Shown: in pieces, positions 18,650 through 29,740 of the stretch
Layout of the letters: each line of letters starts with the position of its first letter
Numbering within the stretch: position 1 is the stretch's first letter
DNA from: Nitrosomonas aestuarii
GTDB lineage: Bacteria > Pseudomonadota > Gammaproteobacteria > Burkholderiales > Nitrosomonadaceae
Direction: 5' to 3'
NCBI RefSeq assembly: GCF_003046585.1
Contig: NZ_QAAE01000004.1
Coordinates: forward strand, 213,378 to 277,377
Length of the DNA stretch: 64,000 bases
Notes under the pieces: generated by a model
Databases searched by the model: none
The model's input: the letters and a program-made list of their open reading frames with translations, nothing else
Told to the model about the DNA's origin: nothing
Made by a program: the position numbers and the translations under genes

Positions 18650-19234
18650 ATGAAAATTGATTCCGGCGGCCGCCTTCATCACTCCGACGATGGCTTTCAA
18701 TTTATCCCTTCCCCCAATTATGATGACCGTCCTGAGGGAGTCGAAATCACCTTGCTGGTCATACACAGCATCAGCCTGCCACCTGGTGAATTTGAAGGTA
18801 ATGGTATCATTGATCTTTTCACCAACCAACTCAATCAACAGGCACATTCCTATTACGCAACTATCGCCGGATTAAAAGTATCCAGTCATTTCTTAATCCG
18901 CCGTGATGGCGAAATCATTCAGTTCGTACCCTGCCAGCGCCGCGCCTGGCACGCCGGCGTATCAAACTGGAACAACAAAGAACGGTGCAATGATTTTTCT
19001 TTGGGTATTGAACTTGAAGGCAGCGACACTACACCTTTCACCGATGCACAATATAGTACATTAACTGCGCTGACCCAGTGTTTACGCAAACACTATCCCA
19101 TTACCGACATTGCCGGACATGCGGATATTGCACCAGGACGCAAAACTGATCCGGGCCCGTACTTTGACTGGGCGCGCTACCGTTCATCCTTGCAGAAACA
19201 ACATCGGGATCAGATATTTGACAGACGTGAATAA
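18650..19234 (+). CDS. ampD: 1,6-anhydro-N-acetylmuramyl-L-alanine amidase AmpD
   Basis: A 194-residue cytosolic zinc amidase that removes the peptide from anhydro-muropeptides during cell-wall recycling. The Amidase_2 fold is shown by TLLVIHSISLPPGEFEG (first zinc His), SSHFLIRRDGEIIQFV, RRAWHAGVSNW, CNDFSLGIELEG and IAGHADIAPGRKTDPGPYFDW (second His and zinc Asp). The open frame begins 66 bases further upstream, but the ATG at 18650 aligns with the E. coli protein start. No strong ribosome binding site is visible at either. It diverges from tmk. Confidence 0.93.
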   Translation: MKIDSGGRLHHSDDGFQFIPSPNYDDRPEGVEITLLVIHSISLPPGEFEGNGIIDLFTNQLNQQAHSYYATIAGLKVSSHFLIRRDGEIIQFVPCQRRAWHAGVSNWNNKERCNDFSLGIELEGSDTTPFTDAQYSTLTALTQCLRKHYPITDIAGHADIAPGRKTDPGPYFDWARYRSSLQKQHRDQIFDRRE

Positions 19235-19242
19235 GCACTGCA

Positions 19243-19521
19243 ATGATTGCGGGGCAAATAGGCACTGACACAGGCCAGCACGTTTCAATTTTGTGTCTTA
19301 CTCAGCGAGAACGGGCCCGGAAGAATCAGAATCATCCAGAAAATCTACATAATCGCGATGAAGCAGCGCCGTGCACATTACTCGCCAATCTACATCATCT
19401 GAAACTCCATGAAATTGCGCTTACCGAACGTGAAAAAAGGCAGCACCGGTTTATGGACACTGTTAAGGAAACTTTTCCTGAACTGACAGAACGATGGGGT
19501 TGTCGGAAAACAGCTTTATAG
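19243..19521 (+). CDS. Small unknown ORF after ampD, possibly a gene remnant
   Basis: An open frame of 92 codons starting 8 bases after ampD. Its second half is strongly helical and charged (LHHLKLHEIALTEREKRQH, then FPELTERWGC), which looks like real coding sequence, while the first half is composition-poor. No family is recognised. The frame runs into a stretch of broken coding sequence, so it may be the 5' part of the same decayed locus. Confidence 0.35.
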   Translation: MIAGQIGTDTGQHVSILCLTQRERARKNQNHPENLHNRDEAAPCTLLANLHHLKLHEIALTEREKRQHRFMDTVKETFPELTERWGCRKTAL

Positions 19522-20280
19522 CGCCGCCATCTACAAATTCCCCACCGCGTTTTTATGATCTCGCGCGCGAACGGATAGACCGGCTGTCAGACATAAAGCG
19601 CTGCATTGCAGAAAGCTTGTTCAATCCGCTAAACAATGACTGCAACCAAGCAAGCATAAAGCGTTGACGGAAGATAAACGGGAAACTTTCTATCTGTTAA
19701 TGCTGACACAAGCAGCACCCATGCAAAATGAAGCCGATTTCTAAATGCAACTACTGGTCAACTTGTTGCAATACTATTATCAACAATTTTTTTATTAGCC
19801 CGCCACTGAATGTATAAACCCATTCAAAGCACATTTACCAACAGATTATTTTAATTGATTTCGGCTTAATCAATCTCTGGACACAACTTGATCTCATCGA
19901 CTTATTGAAAAAGTGCGGCGACATATAAACTGCCGAAGCGATGGCGCAACCTGTCTGCTTCTCAAATCATAGTTGCCTATACACCTCCAACAAGACAATA
20001 TCAGTGATGCATTAAACCTGTATCAAGCTTCGCTCAAAACACGCGAACAAATTCTCAACAACTATGGACAAAGCGAGCAACGGCTGCACGCTTTTCCCCA
20101 ATTTGCACAGGCGATTATCAAGGAACATGAATGCTGATAAAAGTTGCGGTAGAATGCCTTAAGGGACTTAATGAAGAATATCTGGATGTACAATTATTGG
20201 CATTCCAGAAATACTTTACGGCTTTTAAAACCAAACTGCATGCAATTGATCACGCTGGTCAATCCATGCAGAATAATACT
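19503..20280 (+). pseudogene. Decayed gene with TPR-like helices
   Basis: Coding-like peptide appears in successive frames broken by stops and shifts. A 56-codon segment from a TTG at 19503 carries PRFYDLARERIDRLSDIKRC. A second segment reads ALTEDKRETFYLLMLTQAAP (about 19,660-19,720). A third near 20,000-20,130 reads DNISDALNLYQASLKTREQI and GQSEQRLHAFPQFAQAIIKE, a TPR-like helix pair. At least two frameshifts and several stops separate them, so a full product cannot be made. The original gene probably encoded a tetratricopeptide protein of unknown role. Confidence 0.5.
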
Positions 20281-20282
20281 TA

Positions 20283-20380
20283 ACAGGCTGGCCTTCAGTC
20301 ATTCAAAATCTGCTTGCAACAATTATGTCGCCCGTTTTTGCCTTGCATCGGCTGCTTCGAAAATATTTTTCAACAACCTG
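20283..20380 (+). repeat. Partial copy of a MITE-like repeat
   Basis: This segment matches the right half of the element at 21,437-21,646: both read CAAAATCTGCTTGCA, then a divergent CAATT, then GTTTTTG and CTTG, then TCGAAAA and TTTTTCAAC with a shared CCTG and TAA at the end. The left half, with its inverted end, is missing. It lies within the decayed region between ampD and the next intact gene. Confidence 0.55.
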
Positions 20381-20580
20381 CTAAACATTCATCAGGCCAG
20401 TCTAATATTAACGCATATCACAAATAATGACAGGAAAATCAGTTTTTTATTGCTGCAAACCCCATAACAGGGCAGAATTAACCCTGACAGCTGCACGGAT
20501 AAGCGCAATGGCTGATTGCACCTCGCATTCGGGTACAATATTAGTGACGTATCATTTTTTTATGACAAAAGGAGCTTTTC

Positions 20581-21399
20581 ATGGCGAATTCGAGTAATGC
20601 ACTTTGGATAGGTGGCATCGTTATAGTGGCCGCTTTGACAGCAGTTGAGCTGTTGTCTTCGCGAGACAATGATGACACGATTGAAGCTATTGACAGCGGC
20701 ACAGTTGCAGGGGCGGTGCCCCCTGCTTCGCCGCAGCAGGATGCCGGTCAGATTGCTATGGGTGCGACAGATACGGCAGGAACTCCCGGTGCCGACAATA
20801 AATCTGAATTTACCGAGATGTATAAACCCGATCCTGAATACGACGCATCGTCCGAATATGCCTCAGATTTAATTGTTGATCTGGACAATCCGGAAGCAAA
20901 CATCGCAACTGCAACCGATCAATTAAAAAACCTGCAGGACGAAGTTGAATCAAGTGCTGCAAAAATGGCCGGAACACTGAATCAGTTGGACGAATCGTTG
21001 TTGGCAGAAGAAGCTCCGGCGCAACCAGCCGGGGACGAATTTGCAGACATTCGACCACTGAGCGATGCAGATGATGAAGAGCATGAAATGCAATCCACGG
21101 CATCGCATCATGCTATTTCACAACATTTGGCCGCTGCCGAAGAAGCCATCAAAGCACTGCGCATGACCACACCGGCAGGTGATAACGCCTACGAACACTA
21201 TCAAGCTGTGCTGGCAATCGATCCGAATAATGCCAAGGCGCACGCCGGAATAGAGAAAATGGTCGACATATATGTTTATTTTGTCGAGAAGGCGATTGCA
21301 GAAGATGAACTAAACAATGCCAGAGTTTATTTGCAGCGCGCAGAAAATATCAAGCCCGGCTCATCAAAGCTTAAAAGCCTGCGTGCTGAACTTAATTAA
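20581..21399 (+). CDS. Membrane-anchored acidic protein with C-terminal TPR-like domain
   Basis: A 272-residue protein of unknown function. One N-terminal membrane helix (SNALWIGGIVIVAALTAVEL, residues 4-23) is followed by a long acidic, Ala/Asp/Glu-rich linker (30-165) with a short coiled-coil-like stretch near 110-135. The C-terminus (about 175-272) is helical, with TPR-like repeats including HYQAVLAIDPNNAKAHAGIE and ELNNARVYLQRAENIKPGSS. The charge pattern suggests the linker and TPR face the periplasm or cytoplasm as a protein-binding arm. Start is clear: AAAGGAG eight bases before the ATG. It stands alone between the decayed locus and gatB, with the MITE-like element downstream. Confidence 0.75.
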   Translation: MANSSNALWIGGIVIVAALTAVELLSSRDNDDTIEAIDSGTVAGAVPPASPQQDAGQIAMGATDTAGTPGADNKSEFTEMYKPDPEYDASSEYASDLIVDLDNPEANIATATDQLKNLQDEVESSAAKMAGTLNQLDESLLAEEAPAQPAGDEFADIRPLSDADDEEHEMQSTASHHAISQHLAAAEEAIKALRMTTPAGDNAYEHYQAVLAIDPNNAKAHAGIEKMVDIYVYFVEKAIAEDELNNARVYLQRAENIKPGSSKLKSLRAELN

Positions 21400-21436
21400 T
21401 CCTGTGTACATTTTGCAGTCACACAGTTAAAAGGAA

Positions 21437-21646
21437 AGGCTGTTGAATAACTACCCGTGTTGCCGCCGCAGCGTTAATACCATGCTCATAATACTTATTT
21501 ATTATGCATAAATCTCGTTTTCTACTCGAGACATTATGTGTCTCGCCTATCAGGCCGGCTTTCAGGCGCCCAAAATCTGCTTGCAGCAATTTTGCCGCCT
21601 GTTTTTGTCTTGTATTGTCAGCCTCGAAAACGTTTTTCAACGGCCT
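21437..21646. repeat. MITE-like element with imperfect inverted ends
   Basis: A 210-base non-coding element. Its left end AGGCTGTTGAATAACT (21437-21452) and right end CGTTTTTCAACGGCCT (21631-21646) are inverted copies of each other with three mismatches in 16. GTTAA occurs beside both ends, possibly part of a target duplication. It ends one base before the gatB stop codon. The right half is repeated, diverged, at 20,283-20,380. No transposase is encoded, so it would have to move with a partner enzyme. Confidence 0.6.
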
Positions 21647-21647
21647 G

Positions 21648-23084
21648 TTAACTTAATTTTTTCTTGAGGATGGCATTTACTTGCGTCGGATTGGCTTGGC
21701 CTTTGGTCGCTTTCATGACCTGGCCGACCAGTGCATTAAATGCTTTTTCCTTGCCATTTCGATAGTCGGCAACCTGCTGTTCATTGGCCGCCAGCACTTC
21801 GTCGACCAGCTTCTCAATTGCACTGTTATCTGAAATCTGTTTCAGTCCTTTGGTTTCAATAATGGCATCGACATCCTGATCCAACTCGCCCGACCACATA
21901 CATTCGAAAACCGTTTTGGCAGCTTTACCGGAAACGGTGCCGTCATGGATACGCGCTAATAACGCAGCCAGTTTTTCAGGCGGTACCGGACAGGCCGTAA
22001 TATCCATATCTTCCTTGTTCAGCCGTGCGCTGATTTCACCCATAATCCAGTTGGCACACAGTTTGGCTTGCGCGGGCAATTGCTTCGCGACCGCTTCGAA
22101 ATAATCTGCTATTTCGCGAGAACTTGTCAACACGGACGCATCATAGGCGGACAAATCATACTCAGAAATATAACGCGCTCGTCGCGCTTGAGGCAATTCA
22201 GGCAAAACGCTTTTCAACTGATCGATCCACGCCGGTGAAATTTCAACCGGTAACAAGTCTGGGTCAGGGAAATAACGGTAATCGTTGGCATCTTCCTTGC
22301 TGCGCATAGTACGTGTCTCGTCCTTATTGGCATCGTATAACCGCGTCTCCTGCCGGATTGTACCGCCATCTTCAAGAATATCTATTTGCCGATCGACTTC
22401 AAAATCAATCGCTTTTTCCAGAAAACGGAACGAATTCAGATTCTTGATTTCACAACGCGTACCGAATTTTTCGACACCGCGTGGCCGCACCGACACATTG
22501 GCGTCGCAACGAAATGAACCTTCCTGCATATTGCCGTCGCAAATACCTATCCAGCGTACCAATGCATGCAGCGTTTTTGCATACGCAACCGCTTCTGCGC
22601 TGCTGCGCATATCAGGCTCCGAAACAATTTCCAACAACGGAGTACCCGCGCGGTTCAAATCGATACCGCTCATGCCATGAAAATCCTCATGCAACGACTT
22701 ACCGGCATCTTCTTCCAGATGCGCACGTGTCAAGCGGATGTATTTTTCTGTCTCGCCCACTTGAATGCAGATATTGCCACCCTCTACAATCGGCAATTCA
22801 TATTGGCTGATCTGGTAGCCTTTGGGCAAATCAGGGTAAAAGTAATTTTTACGTGCAAAAATTGAAGGTGAATTAATTTTTGCACCGACCGCAAGACCTA
22901 GTTTGATGGCATGTTCGACAGCACCGCGATTCAAAACCGGTAATACACCTGGCAGCGCCAGATCTACAGCACAGGCTTGCGTATTCGGCATCGCGCCGTA
23001 AGCAATTGATGCGCCCGAAAAAATTTTGGATTGCGTAGACAATTGAGTATGTACCTCAAGACCAATGACAATTTCCCACTGCAT
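21648..23084 (-). CDS. gatB: Aspartyl/glutamyl-tRNA amidotransferase subunit B
   Basis: A 478-residue subunit B of the GatCAB complex, which makes Gln-tRNA(Gln) and/or Asn-tRNA(Asn) by transamidating mischarged Glu- or Asp-tRNA. It has the signature [20 protein letters not shown] at the N-terminus, [51 protein letters not shown], and the C-terminal YqeY-like tail (about 330-478) that holds tRNA. Full length. It lies 50 bases after gatA. The stop is immediately next to the MITE-like repeat, which therefore forms the 3' end of the transcript. Confidence 0.97.
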   Translation of the reverse strand: MQWEIVIGLEVHTQLSTQSKIFSGASIAYGAMPNTQACAVDLALPGVLPVLNRGAVEHAIKLGLAVGAKINSPSIFARKNYFYPDLPKGYQISQYELPIVEGGNICIQVGETEKYIRLTRAHLEEDAGKSLHEDFHGMSGIDLNRAGTPLLEIVSEPDMRSSAEAVAYAKTLHALVRWIGICDGNMQEGSFRCDANVSVRPRGVEKFGTRCEIKNLNSFRFLEKAIDFEVDRQIDILEDGGTIRQETRLYDANKDETRTMRSKEDANDYRYFPDPDLLPVEISPAWIDQLKSVLPELPQARRARYISEYDLSAYDASVLTSSREIADYFEAVAKQLPAQAKLCANWIMGEISARLNKEDMDITACPVPPEKLAALLARIHDGTVSGKAAKTVFECMWSGELDQDVDAIIETKGLKQISDNSAIEKLVDEVLAANEQQVADYRNGKEKAFNALVGQVMKATKGQANPTQVNAILKKKLS

Positions 23085-23134
23085 GTTTGATTTTCCGACT
23101 AGATAGTAATAATTTTAATTAGACATCTTTATAT

Positions 23135-24586
23135 TTACAAATCAGGAGCCTGCTGATGCCAGTCTGTAACTAGCTGATATTGATGCGCGACATTCAACAT
23201 TCGTGCCTCGGCAAAATAATTGCCGACAATATGTAATCCTACAGGCCTGTTTTTTTCGCCGAATCCAATGGGAATCGACATACCCGGCAACCCCGCCAGA
23301 CTGGCACCGCTTGTATAAATATCTGACAGATACATTTGTATCGGATCACTGCTTTTCTCACCGATATCAAACGCAACCGTTGGCGCCGTCGGCCCCATGA
23401 TGACATCACAATGCGTGAATGCACGTTTGAAATCCTCTGCAATCAACCGGCGTAATTTTTGTGCCTTGATATAGTAAGCGTCATAATAACCGTGCGACAA
23501 AACATAAGTGCCTATCAGGATACGGCGTTTTACTTCGGCGCCGAACCCTTCCGCCCGGCTTTTACGGTACATGTCTCCAAGATTTTCATAGGCTTTCGCG
23601 CGATGACCATACCGCACACCATCAAAGCGCGATAGATTACTCGAAGCTTCAGCAGGTGCCAGCACATAATAAACTGGTATGGATAGCGATGAATTCGCCA
23701 GTGATACTTCAAGCGTCTCTGCGCCGAGTTTACGATATTCGCCCAGAGCCTGTTCGACTGCTTTTTCAACGTCGCTACTCATTCCCTCGGCAAAATATTC
23801 TTTTGGCAACCCAATGCGCAGACCGGACAACGGCTTCTCCAGATTGCGCATATAATCTTCTGTTTCGCGTTGCAAACTGGTTGAGTCGCGCGCGTCGAAT
23901 CCGGTCATTACATTGAGCATCAGCGCCAGGTCTTCAGCGGATTTTGCCATAGGGCCGCCTTGATCAAGACTGGATGCAAAAGCGATCATGCCATAACGTG
24001 ATACGGTGCCATACGTGGGCTTGATACCCGATATGCCGCACAAGGCTGCGGGCTGGCGAATCGAGCCGCCGGTATCGGTGCCGGTTGCAACAGGCGCCAT
24101 GCGCGCGGCAACCGCGCAAGCCGAACCACCTGAACTGCCCCCCGGCACGGCGGCCACATCCCATGGATTCCTGACCGGTCCATAGAACGAAGTTTCATTA
24201 CTCGAACCCATGGCAAACTCATCCATGTTGGTCTTACCGATATTGACCGCACCCGCCTGATTAAAACGCTCAATCACGCACGCATCATATGGCGAGACAA
24301 AGTTGGACAACATTTTAGAGCCACAAGTCGTCAGCCACCCTTTTGCACAGAAAATATCCTTCTGCGCCACTGGGATACCTGTCAAAGGAATGGCTTTATC
24401 TGTCGCAATTTTCTGGTCGGCAATGCGGGCCTGCGCCAGCGCCTTCTCATCATCAACGGTTATGAACGCGTTGTATTGCGGATTCAGCTGTTTGATACGT
24501 TTTAGAAATTCGGTTGTTAACTCCACACTCGAAATCTCTCTATCCGCCAGCCGTTTGGATAGCTGCTTAAGACTGTCATTAAACAT
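23135..24586 (-). CDS. gatA: Aspartyl/glutamyl-tRNA amidotransferase subunit A
   Basis: A 483-residue amidase-signature enzyme that releases ammonia from glutamine for the GatCAB reaction. The Ser-cisSer-Lys triad is visible: Lys in [14 protein letters not shown], the Gly/Ser-rich [17 protein letters not shown], and the nucleophile loop [35 protein letters not shown] is also typical. Length is normal. It is the middle gene of gatC-gatA-gatB on the minus strand, separated from gatC by 167 non-coding bases, wider than usual for this operon. Confidence 0.97.
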   Translation of the reverse strand: MFNDSLKQLSKRLADREISSVELTTEFLKRIKQLNPQYNAFITVDDEKALAQARIADQKIATDKAIPLTGIPVAQKDIFCAKGWLTTCGSKMLSNFVSPYDACVIERFNQAGAVNIGKTNMDEFAMGSSNETSFYGPVRNPWDVAAVPGGSSGGSACAVAARMAPVATGTDTGGSIRQPAALCGISGIKPTYGTVSRYGMIAFASSLDQGGPMAKSAEDLALMLNVMTGFDARDSTSLQRETEDYMRNLEKPLSGLRIGLPKEYFAEGMSSDVEKAVEQALGEYRKLGAETLEVSLANSSLSIPVYYVLAPAEASSNLSRFDGVRYGHRAKAYENLGDMYRKSRAEGFGAEVKRRILIGTYVLSHGYYDAYYIKAQKLRRLIAEDFKRAFTHCDVIMGPTAPTVAFDIGEKSSDPIQMYLSDIYTSGASLAGLPGMSIPIGFGEKNRPVGLHIVGNYFAEARMLNVAHQYQLVTDWHQQAPDL

Positions 24587-24753
24587 GGTATTTACTAATC
24601 GGGAGGTATAGAATACGAAGGTTGTGAGATTGTTGCTATAATTTTATATTTACTGAGCGCTGATTCATCAAAATATGCCGACCGGATTAGTTGCGAAGCG
24701 ATATTTCAAACCGGACTTTTTCAGATAACATTATTCGAAACTTGCTCAATCAT

Positions 24754-25041
24754 TTATTCAATCACTTTTGGTACAAGATACAGACCTTCTTCGATCTGCG
24801 GAGCTACGGATTGAAAAAGTTCGCGCTGGTCAGATTCAGTCACGACATCTTCACGCAACCGCTGCACCACATCTTGCGCATGAGACATCGGCTCAATCTG
24901 AGATGTATCAACAGTCTGCATGGTCTCAATCAAATTAAAAATATCGGATAACTGCACCAATGTCGCCTTTGCCTCATCTTCACTGACCTTGATATAAGCA
25001 AGTTCAGCAATTTGTTTTACATCATTAACAGATAAAGTCAT
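24754..25041 (-). CDS. gatC: Aspartyl/glutamyl-tRNA amidotransferase subunit C
   Basis: A 95-residue GatC, the small clamp that stabilises GatA on GatB. It has the family pattern [40 protein letters not shown] and [20 protein letters not shown], ending with the typical Val-Pro-Lys-Val-Ile tail. First gene of the gat operon and divergent from mreB, so both promoters must lie within 25,042-25,169. Confidence 0.96.
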   Translation of the reverse strand: MTLSVNDVKQIAELAYIKVSEDEAKATLVQLSDIFNLIETMQTVDTSQIEPMSHAQDVVQRLREDVVTESDQRELFQSVAPQIEEGLYLVPKVIE

Positions 25042-25076
25042 ATAGAATGAGAATCTTATATTTAAAGAAGTAATAG

Positions 25077-26228
<1,152 letters not shown>

Positions 26229-26396
26229 CGATAATCCTCAGCTTAGATAAGCATACGTTAATTAAATGAGCCTAATACACGGATACGGCTCATTCCAACA
26301 ACGAGAGGTTTTTTGCATTAGTTACGAACTTAACACAGTATTAGCAGTTTTATGCGCAAGCCTCTCAAAGACTGATTTTTTGCAGTACTGAATAAA

Positions 26397-27296
26397 ATGG
26401 ATTCAACTCCTCAGTTTTTCAGGCACGGCCCCGGTCCATTTGCCCGGTTAGGTTTTTTTATTCTTTTATCATGCCTGCTCATGGCTGAAGACTTACGCTT
26501 CAAAGTTTTTCCTGAATTCCGTCAGACAATTGCAATCATGATTTATCCATTGCAAAAAGCAGCACTTTTTCCATCCGCTACCAATGCAATAATCAAGCAA
26601 CTAATCGGTAATTTTCACCTGCTCGAAGAAAACGCTTATCTGAGAGAGCGCTATCTTCGTGACAGCGAAAAGCTTTTGCGTTTACGCGCGTTAGAATCCG
26701 AAAACAAACACTTACGAAAACTTCTCGGCGCTGTCAACACAATTGAAACCAAAACAACAGCCAAAGCAGTCATGGCCGAAATTCTCTATACGCCCCGCGA
26801 TCCGTTCAGCCACAAAATTACCTTGAACAAAGGCAATCTGCATAATATCCAGGCGGGTCAGATTGTAATTGACAACAAAGGCATTATCGGACAAATCACG
26901 CAGGTTTATCCATTGACAGCCGAAGTAACGCTGATTACCGACAAAGATCACTCTGTTCCGATACAGATAGTACGTAACAATATCAGAACTGTGATCTCGG
27001 GCACCGGAAAAAACAATGAAATTGAATTACGCTATCTATCTGTTAACACAGACATTCGGGAAGGCGATTTACTAGCCACTTCAGGAATAGGTGGCGTATA
27101 TCCGCGCGGACTACCGGTAGCCACTGTTTCAGAAATCAAGCGCCACCCAGCGGATAACTTTGCACAAATAACCGGCATTCCGATTGCAGGTGTCGATCGC
27201 AATCGACAGGTGTTAATTTTATCCTTCTCTGCCACTTTACCAGACCCGTCTGAAAAACTCATCAAGGAATCCAGTGTTGAGCCTAAAAATAATTGA
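26397..27296 (+). CDS. mreC: Rod-shape-determining protein MreC
   Basis: A 299-residue bitopic membrane protein linking MreB with the periplasmic wall synthases. It has one N-terminal membrane helix (ARLGFFILLSCLLMAEDL, about residues 16-33), a coiled coil (about 70-110, with LRALESENKHLRKLLGA) and the periplasmic beta domain with GIIGQITQVYPLTAEVTLIT and VATSGIGGVYPRGLPV-type segments. It begins 168 bases after mreB and its 3' end overlaps the mreD start by 23 bases. Confidence 0.95.
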   Translation: MDSTPQFFRHGPGPFARLGFFILLSCLLMAEDLRFKVFPEFRQTIAIMIYPLQKAALFPSATNAIIKQLIGNFHLLEENAYLRERYLRDSEKLLRLRALESENKHLRKLLGAVNTIETKTTAKAVMAEILYTPRDPFSHKITLNKGNLHNIQAGQIVIDNKGIIGQITQVYPLTAEVTLITDKDHSVPIQIVRNNIRTVISGTGKNNEIELRYLSVNTDIREGDLLATSGIGGVYPRGLPVATVSEIKRHPADNFAQITGIPIAGVDRNRQVLILSFSATLPDPSEKLIKESSVEPKNN

Positions 27297-27828
27297 TGAA
27301 TCGAAATTACATCCCCACAAGTATTTCAGCCGCGATATGCTTGCTCCTGCAAAATTATGGTATGTGCTTCTCAGTCTCGCTTTAGCGTTGATTCTGAATT
27401 TTATTCCATCACAATCATTTTCACTCTCAGCCCGCCCTGATTTTGCGGCGCTGGTTATACTTTTTTGGAGTATCAATCAGCCGCAGCGGATGGGAATGAG
27501 TATTGCTTTTTGCATAGGCTTAATGATGGATGTCCATAATGCCGGAATATTGGGTCACCATGCACTCGCCTATTGTGCTATTGTTTATATCGCATCAGTA
27601 TTTCGTCGTAGACTGAGAATTTTCGATTTAATGCAACAAGCGCCTCAAGTAGGCCTTATTCTTCTAATTATGCAGGGACTCCTTGTATTAATTGCATTAC
27701 TGAATGGTTCAAATTTACCAGACTGGACATTCTTTCTGGCATCACTCACCGGCGCCATCGTCTGGCCTCTTATCGCTTTTATATTGAGTATTCCGTTAAG
27801 GCCCAGGCCCGATTCTGAAACAATATGA
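27274..27828 (+). CDS. mreD: Rod-shape-determining protein MreD
   Basis: A 184-residue integral membrane protein with about five helices (WYVLLSLALALILNFIPS, then RPDFAALVILFWSINQPQRM, MSIAFCIGLMMDVHNAGILG, LMQQAPQVGLILLIMQGLLV, LTGAIVWPLIAFILSIPL). FCIGLMMDVHNAGILGHHAL is the conserved MreD segment. The frame opens with a GTG inside mreC; the ATG at about 27,337 is an alternative that would remove the hydrophilic N-terminus. The stop overlaps the mrdA start by 4 bases (ATGA). Confidence 0.93.
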   Translation: MLSLKIIDESKLHPHKYFSRDMLAPAKLWYVLLSLALALILNFIPSQSFSLSARPDFAALVILFWSINQPQRMGMSIAFCIGLMMDVHNAGILGHHALAYCAIVYIASVFRRRLRIFDLMQQAPQVGLILLIMQGLLVLIALLNGSNLPDWTFFLASLTGAIVWPLIAFILSIPLRPRPDSETI

Positions 27829-29732
27829 AACCAACTGTAGAACTGAGAAATCATCCGCTCGAATTATATAAATTCCGCAGGCGCCTGGCCTTCAGCGCCG
27901 GATTTATATTGTTGTTGTTTCTCGCTCTGCTTTCCCGTTTTTTTTATTTGCAGGTGACACAAGGAGAGCATTATCATACTTTAGCTGAAGCGAATCGGAT
28001 TTCCATTGCACCATTGGTGCCCAATCGCGGGTTGATTCTCGATCGAAACGGTAAAATACTTGCTCAAAATTATTCCACTTACACGTTGGAGATCACCCCC
28101 AATAAAATTCAAGACCTTGAATCCACACTTGAAGAATTGGCCACCATAATTGAAATCACACCGAGCGATCTGGAACAATTCCGAAAATTACTCAGGGAAA
28201 ACAAGCGTTTTAAAAGCCTTCCTATTCGCAATCGCTTAACTGACAAAGAAGTGGCCCGTTTTGCTGCCCATCGTTACCGTTTTCCAGGCATTGAAATTCA
28301 GGCGCGTATTCTACGTTATTATCCCTATGGTGAGCTGGCGTCCCATGTCGTTGGATATATCAGCCGTATTAGCGATAAAGATCTCGAGTATCTGGAACAA
28401 TCCGGCGAACTTGATAATTACAGGGGCTCGCATTTTATAGGCCGTATTGGTATTGAACAAAGTTATGAAAAGGAATTGCATGGCATCACCGGTTTTGATG
28501 AGGTTGAAACCGATGCAGCCGGTCGTTCTATCCGAGTGTTGTCACGCACACCCCCAGTATCCGGTAATAATCTGCTGCTTACACTGGATATTAATTTGCA
28601 ACAAGTTGCTGACGATGCTTTTGGCAATCGCCGTGGAGCCTTAGTCGCAATTGATCCCAATAATGGCGAGGTACTTGCATTCGTCAGCAAACCGGGGTTT
28701 GATGCCAATTTATTTGTTGGCGGTATTGATCACAAAAACTGGAATTTATTGAATAATTCAATTGACAGACCTCTCAATAACCGTGCTTTACGCGGCGTTT
28801 ACCCGCCAGGTTCGACATTCAAGCCTTTTATGGCGCTGGCTGCACTCGAGTTAGGGCTGCGCTCACCCGGGTACGCTATCAGTGACATCGGTTACTTCAC
28901 TCTGCCAGGTTCGGAACGCCGTTATCGCGACTGGAAAGTCGGCGGACATGGCCGGGTAGACCTGCATAAATCACTGGTCGTTTCTTGTGACACTTACTAT
29001 TACAGTCTCGCGCACGATATGGGCATTGACCGTATACATAGCTATATCAAACAATTTGGATTGGGAAAGAAAACAGGGATTGACATTTTTGGTGAAATCG
29101 AAGGGTTGCTGCCTTCACAAGAATGGAAAATGCACAGGCATAATCAAAGATGGTATGCAGGCGACACGATATCGGTTGGCATCGGTCAGGGTTATGTGTT
29201 GACGACTCCACTACAACTGGCATTTGCTACCGCAATCATCGCCAATCATGGAACAGCTTATCAACCGCATCTCGTTAAACAAATCACAAACAGTCAAACA
29301 GACACCGCACGCGAGCTCTCCAAACAAAAATTATACACAATCAACCATCAACCGCAGAATATGGAATTAGTGCGCAAGGCCATGGTAGATGTAACGCGAC
29401 CCGGCGGCACAGCTTCAAATTCCGCAGCAGGTGCTGAATATACATTTGCAGGAAAAACAGGCACATCACAAGTGATTGGCATCAAACAAAATGAACGCTA
29501 TAAGGAAGAACTTGTCGCTGAACGACATCGTGATCATGCCATGTTTGTCGCCTATGCACCCGCCGAAAATCCAACCATTGCGTTAGCTATTCTGGTCGAA
29601 AACGGCGGCAGCGGTGGTTCCACCGCCGCACCAATTGCACGACAGGTGCTTGATTATTTTTTGCTCGGTAAATTACCCGTTTCAAAAGAAGCAGAAAACG
29701 TGGCGGTATCTGAACATACGCATGACCATTAG
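27825..29732 (+). CDS. mrdA: Penicillin-binding protein 2, peptidoglycan transpeptidase
   Basis: A 635-residue class B PBP, the elongation transpeptidase partner of RodA. It has one N-terminal membrane helix (about 20-42), a dimerisation/pedestal domain, and the transpeptidase domain. The catalytic serine in PPGSTFKPF is residue 330 and the KTGT motif starts at Lys544 in FAGKTGTSQVIG; both fall at the numbers known for E. coli PBP2. The second motif is SCDTYYYSLAHDMG. Its ATG overlaps the mreD stop and it is followed by rodA after 8 bases. Confidence 0.96.
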   Translation: MKPTVELRNHPLELYKFRRRLAFSAGFILLLFLALLSRFFYLQVTQGEHYHTLAEANRISIAPLVPNRGLILDRNGKILAQNYSTYTLEITPNKIQDLESTLEELATIIEITPSDLEQFRKLLRENKRFKSLPIRNRLTDKEVARFAAHRYRFPGIEIQARILRYYPYGELASHVVGYISRISDKDLEYLEQSGELDNYRGSHFIGRIGIEQSYEKELHGITGFDEVETDAAGRSIRVLSRTPPVSGNNLLLTLDINLQQVADDAFGNRRGALVAIDPNNGEVLAFVSKPGFDANLFVGGIDHKNWNLLNNSIDRPLNNRALRGVYPPGSTFKPFMALAALELGLRSPGYAISDIGYFTLPGSERRYRDWKVGGHGRVDLHKSLVVSCDTYYYSLAHDMGIDRIHSYIKQFGLGKKTGIDIFGEIEGLLPSQEWKMHRHNQRWYAGDTISVGIGQGYVLTTPLQLAFATAIIANHGTAYQPHLVKQITNSQTDTARELSKQKLYTINHQPQNMELVRKAMVDVTRPGGTASNSAAGAEYTFAGKTGTSQVIGIKQNERYKEELVAERHRDHAMFVAYAPAENPTIALAILVENGGSGGSTAAPIARQVLDYFLLGKLPVSKEAENVAVSEHTHDH

Positions 29733-29740
29733 GCGAAAAC

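Noticed and set aside
20171..20467. 98-codon plus-strand frame
   Set aside because: It crosses from the decayed gene into the partial repeat; composition and position fit chance opening.
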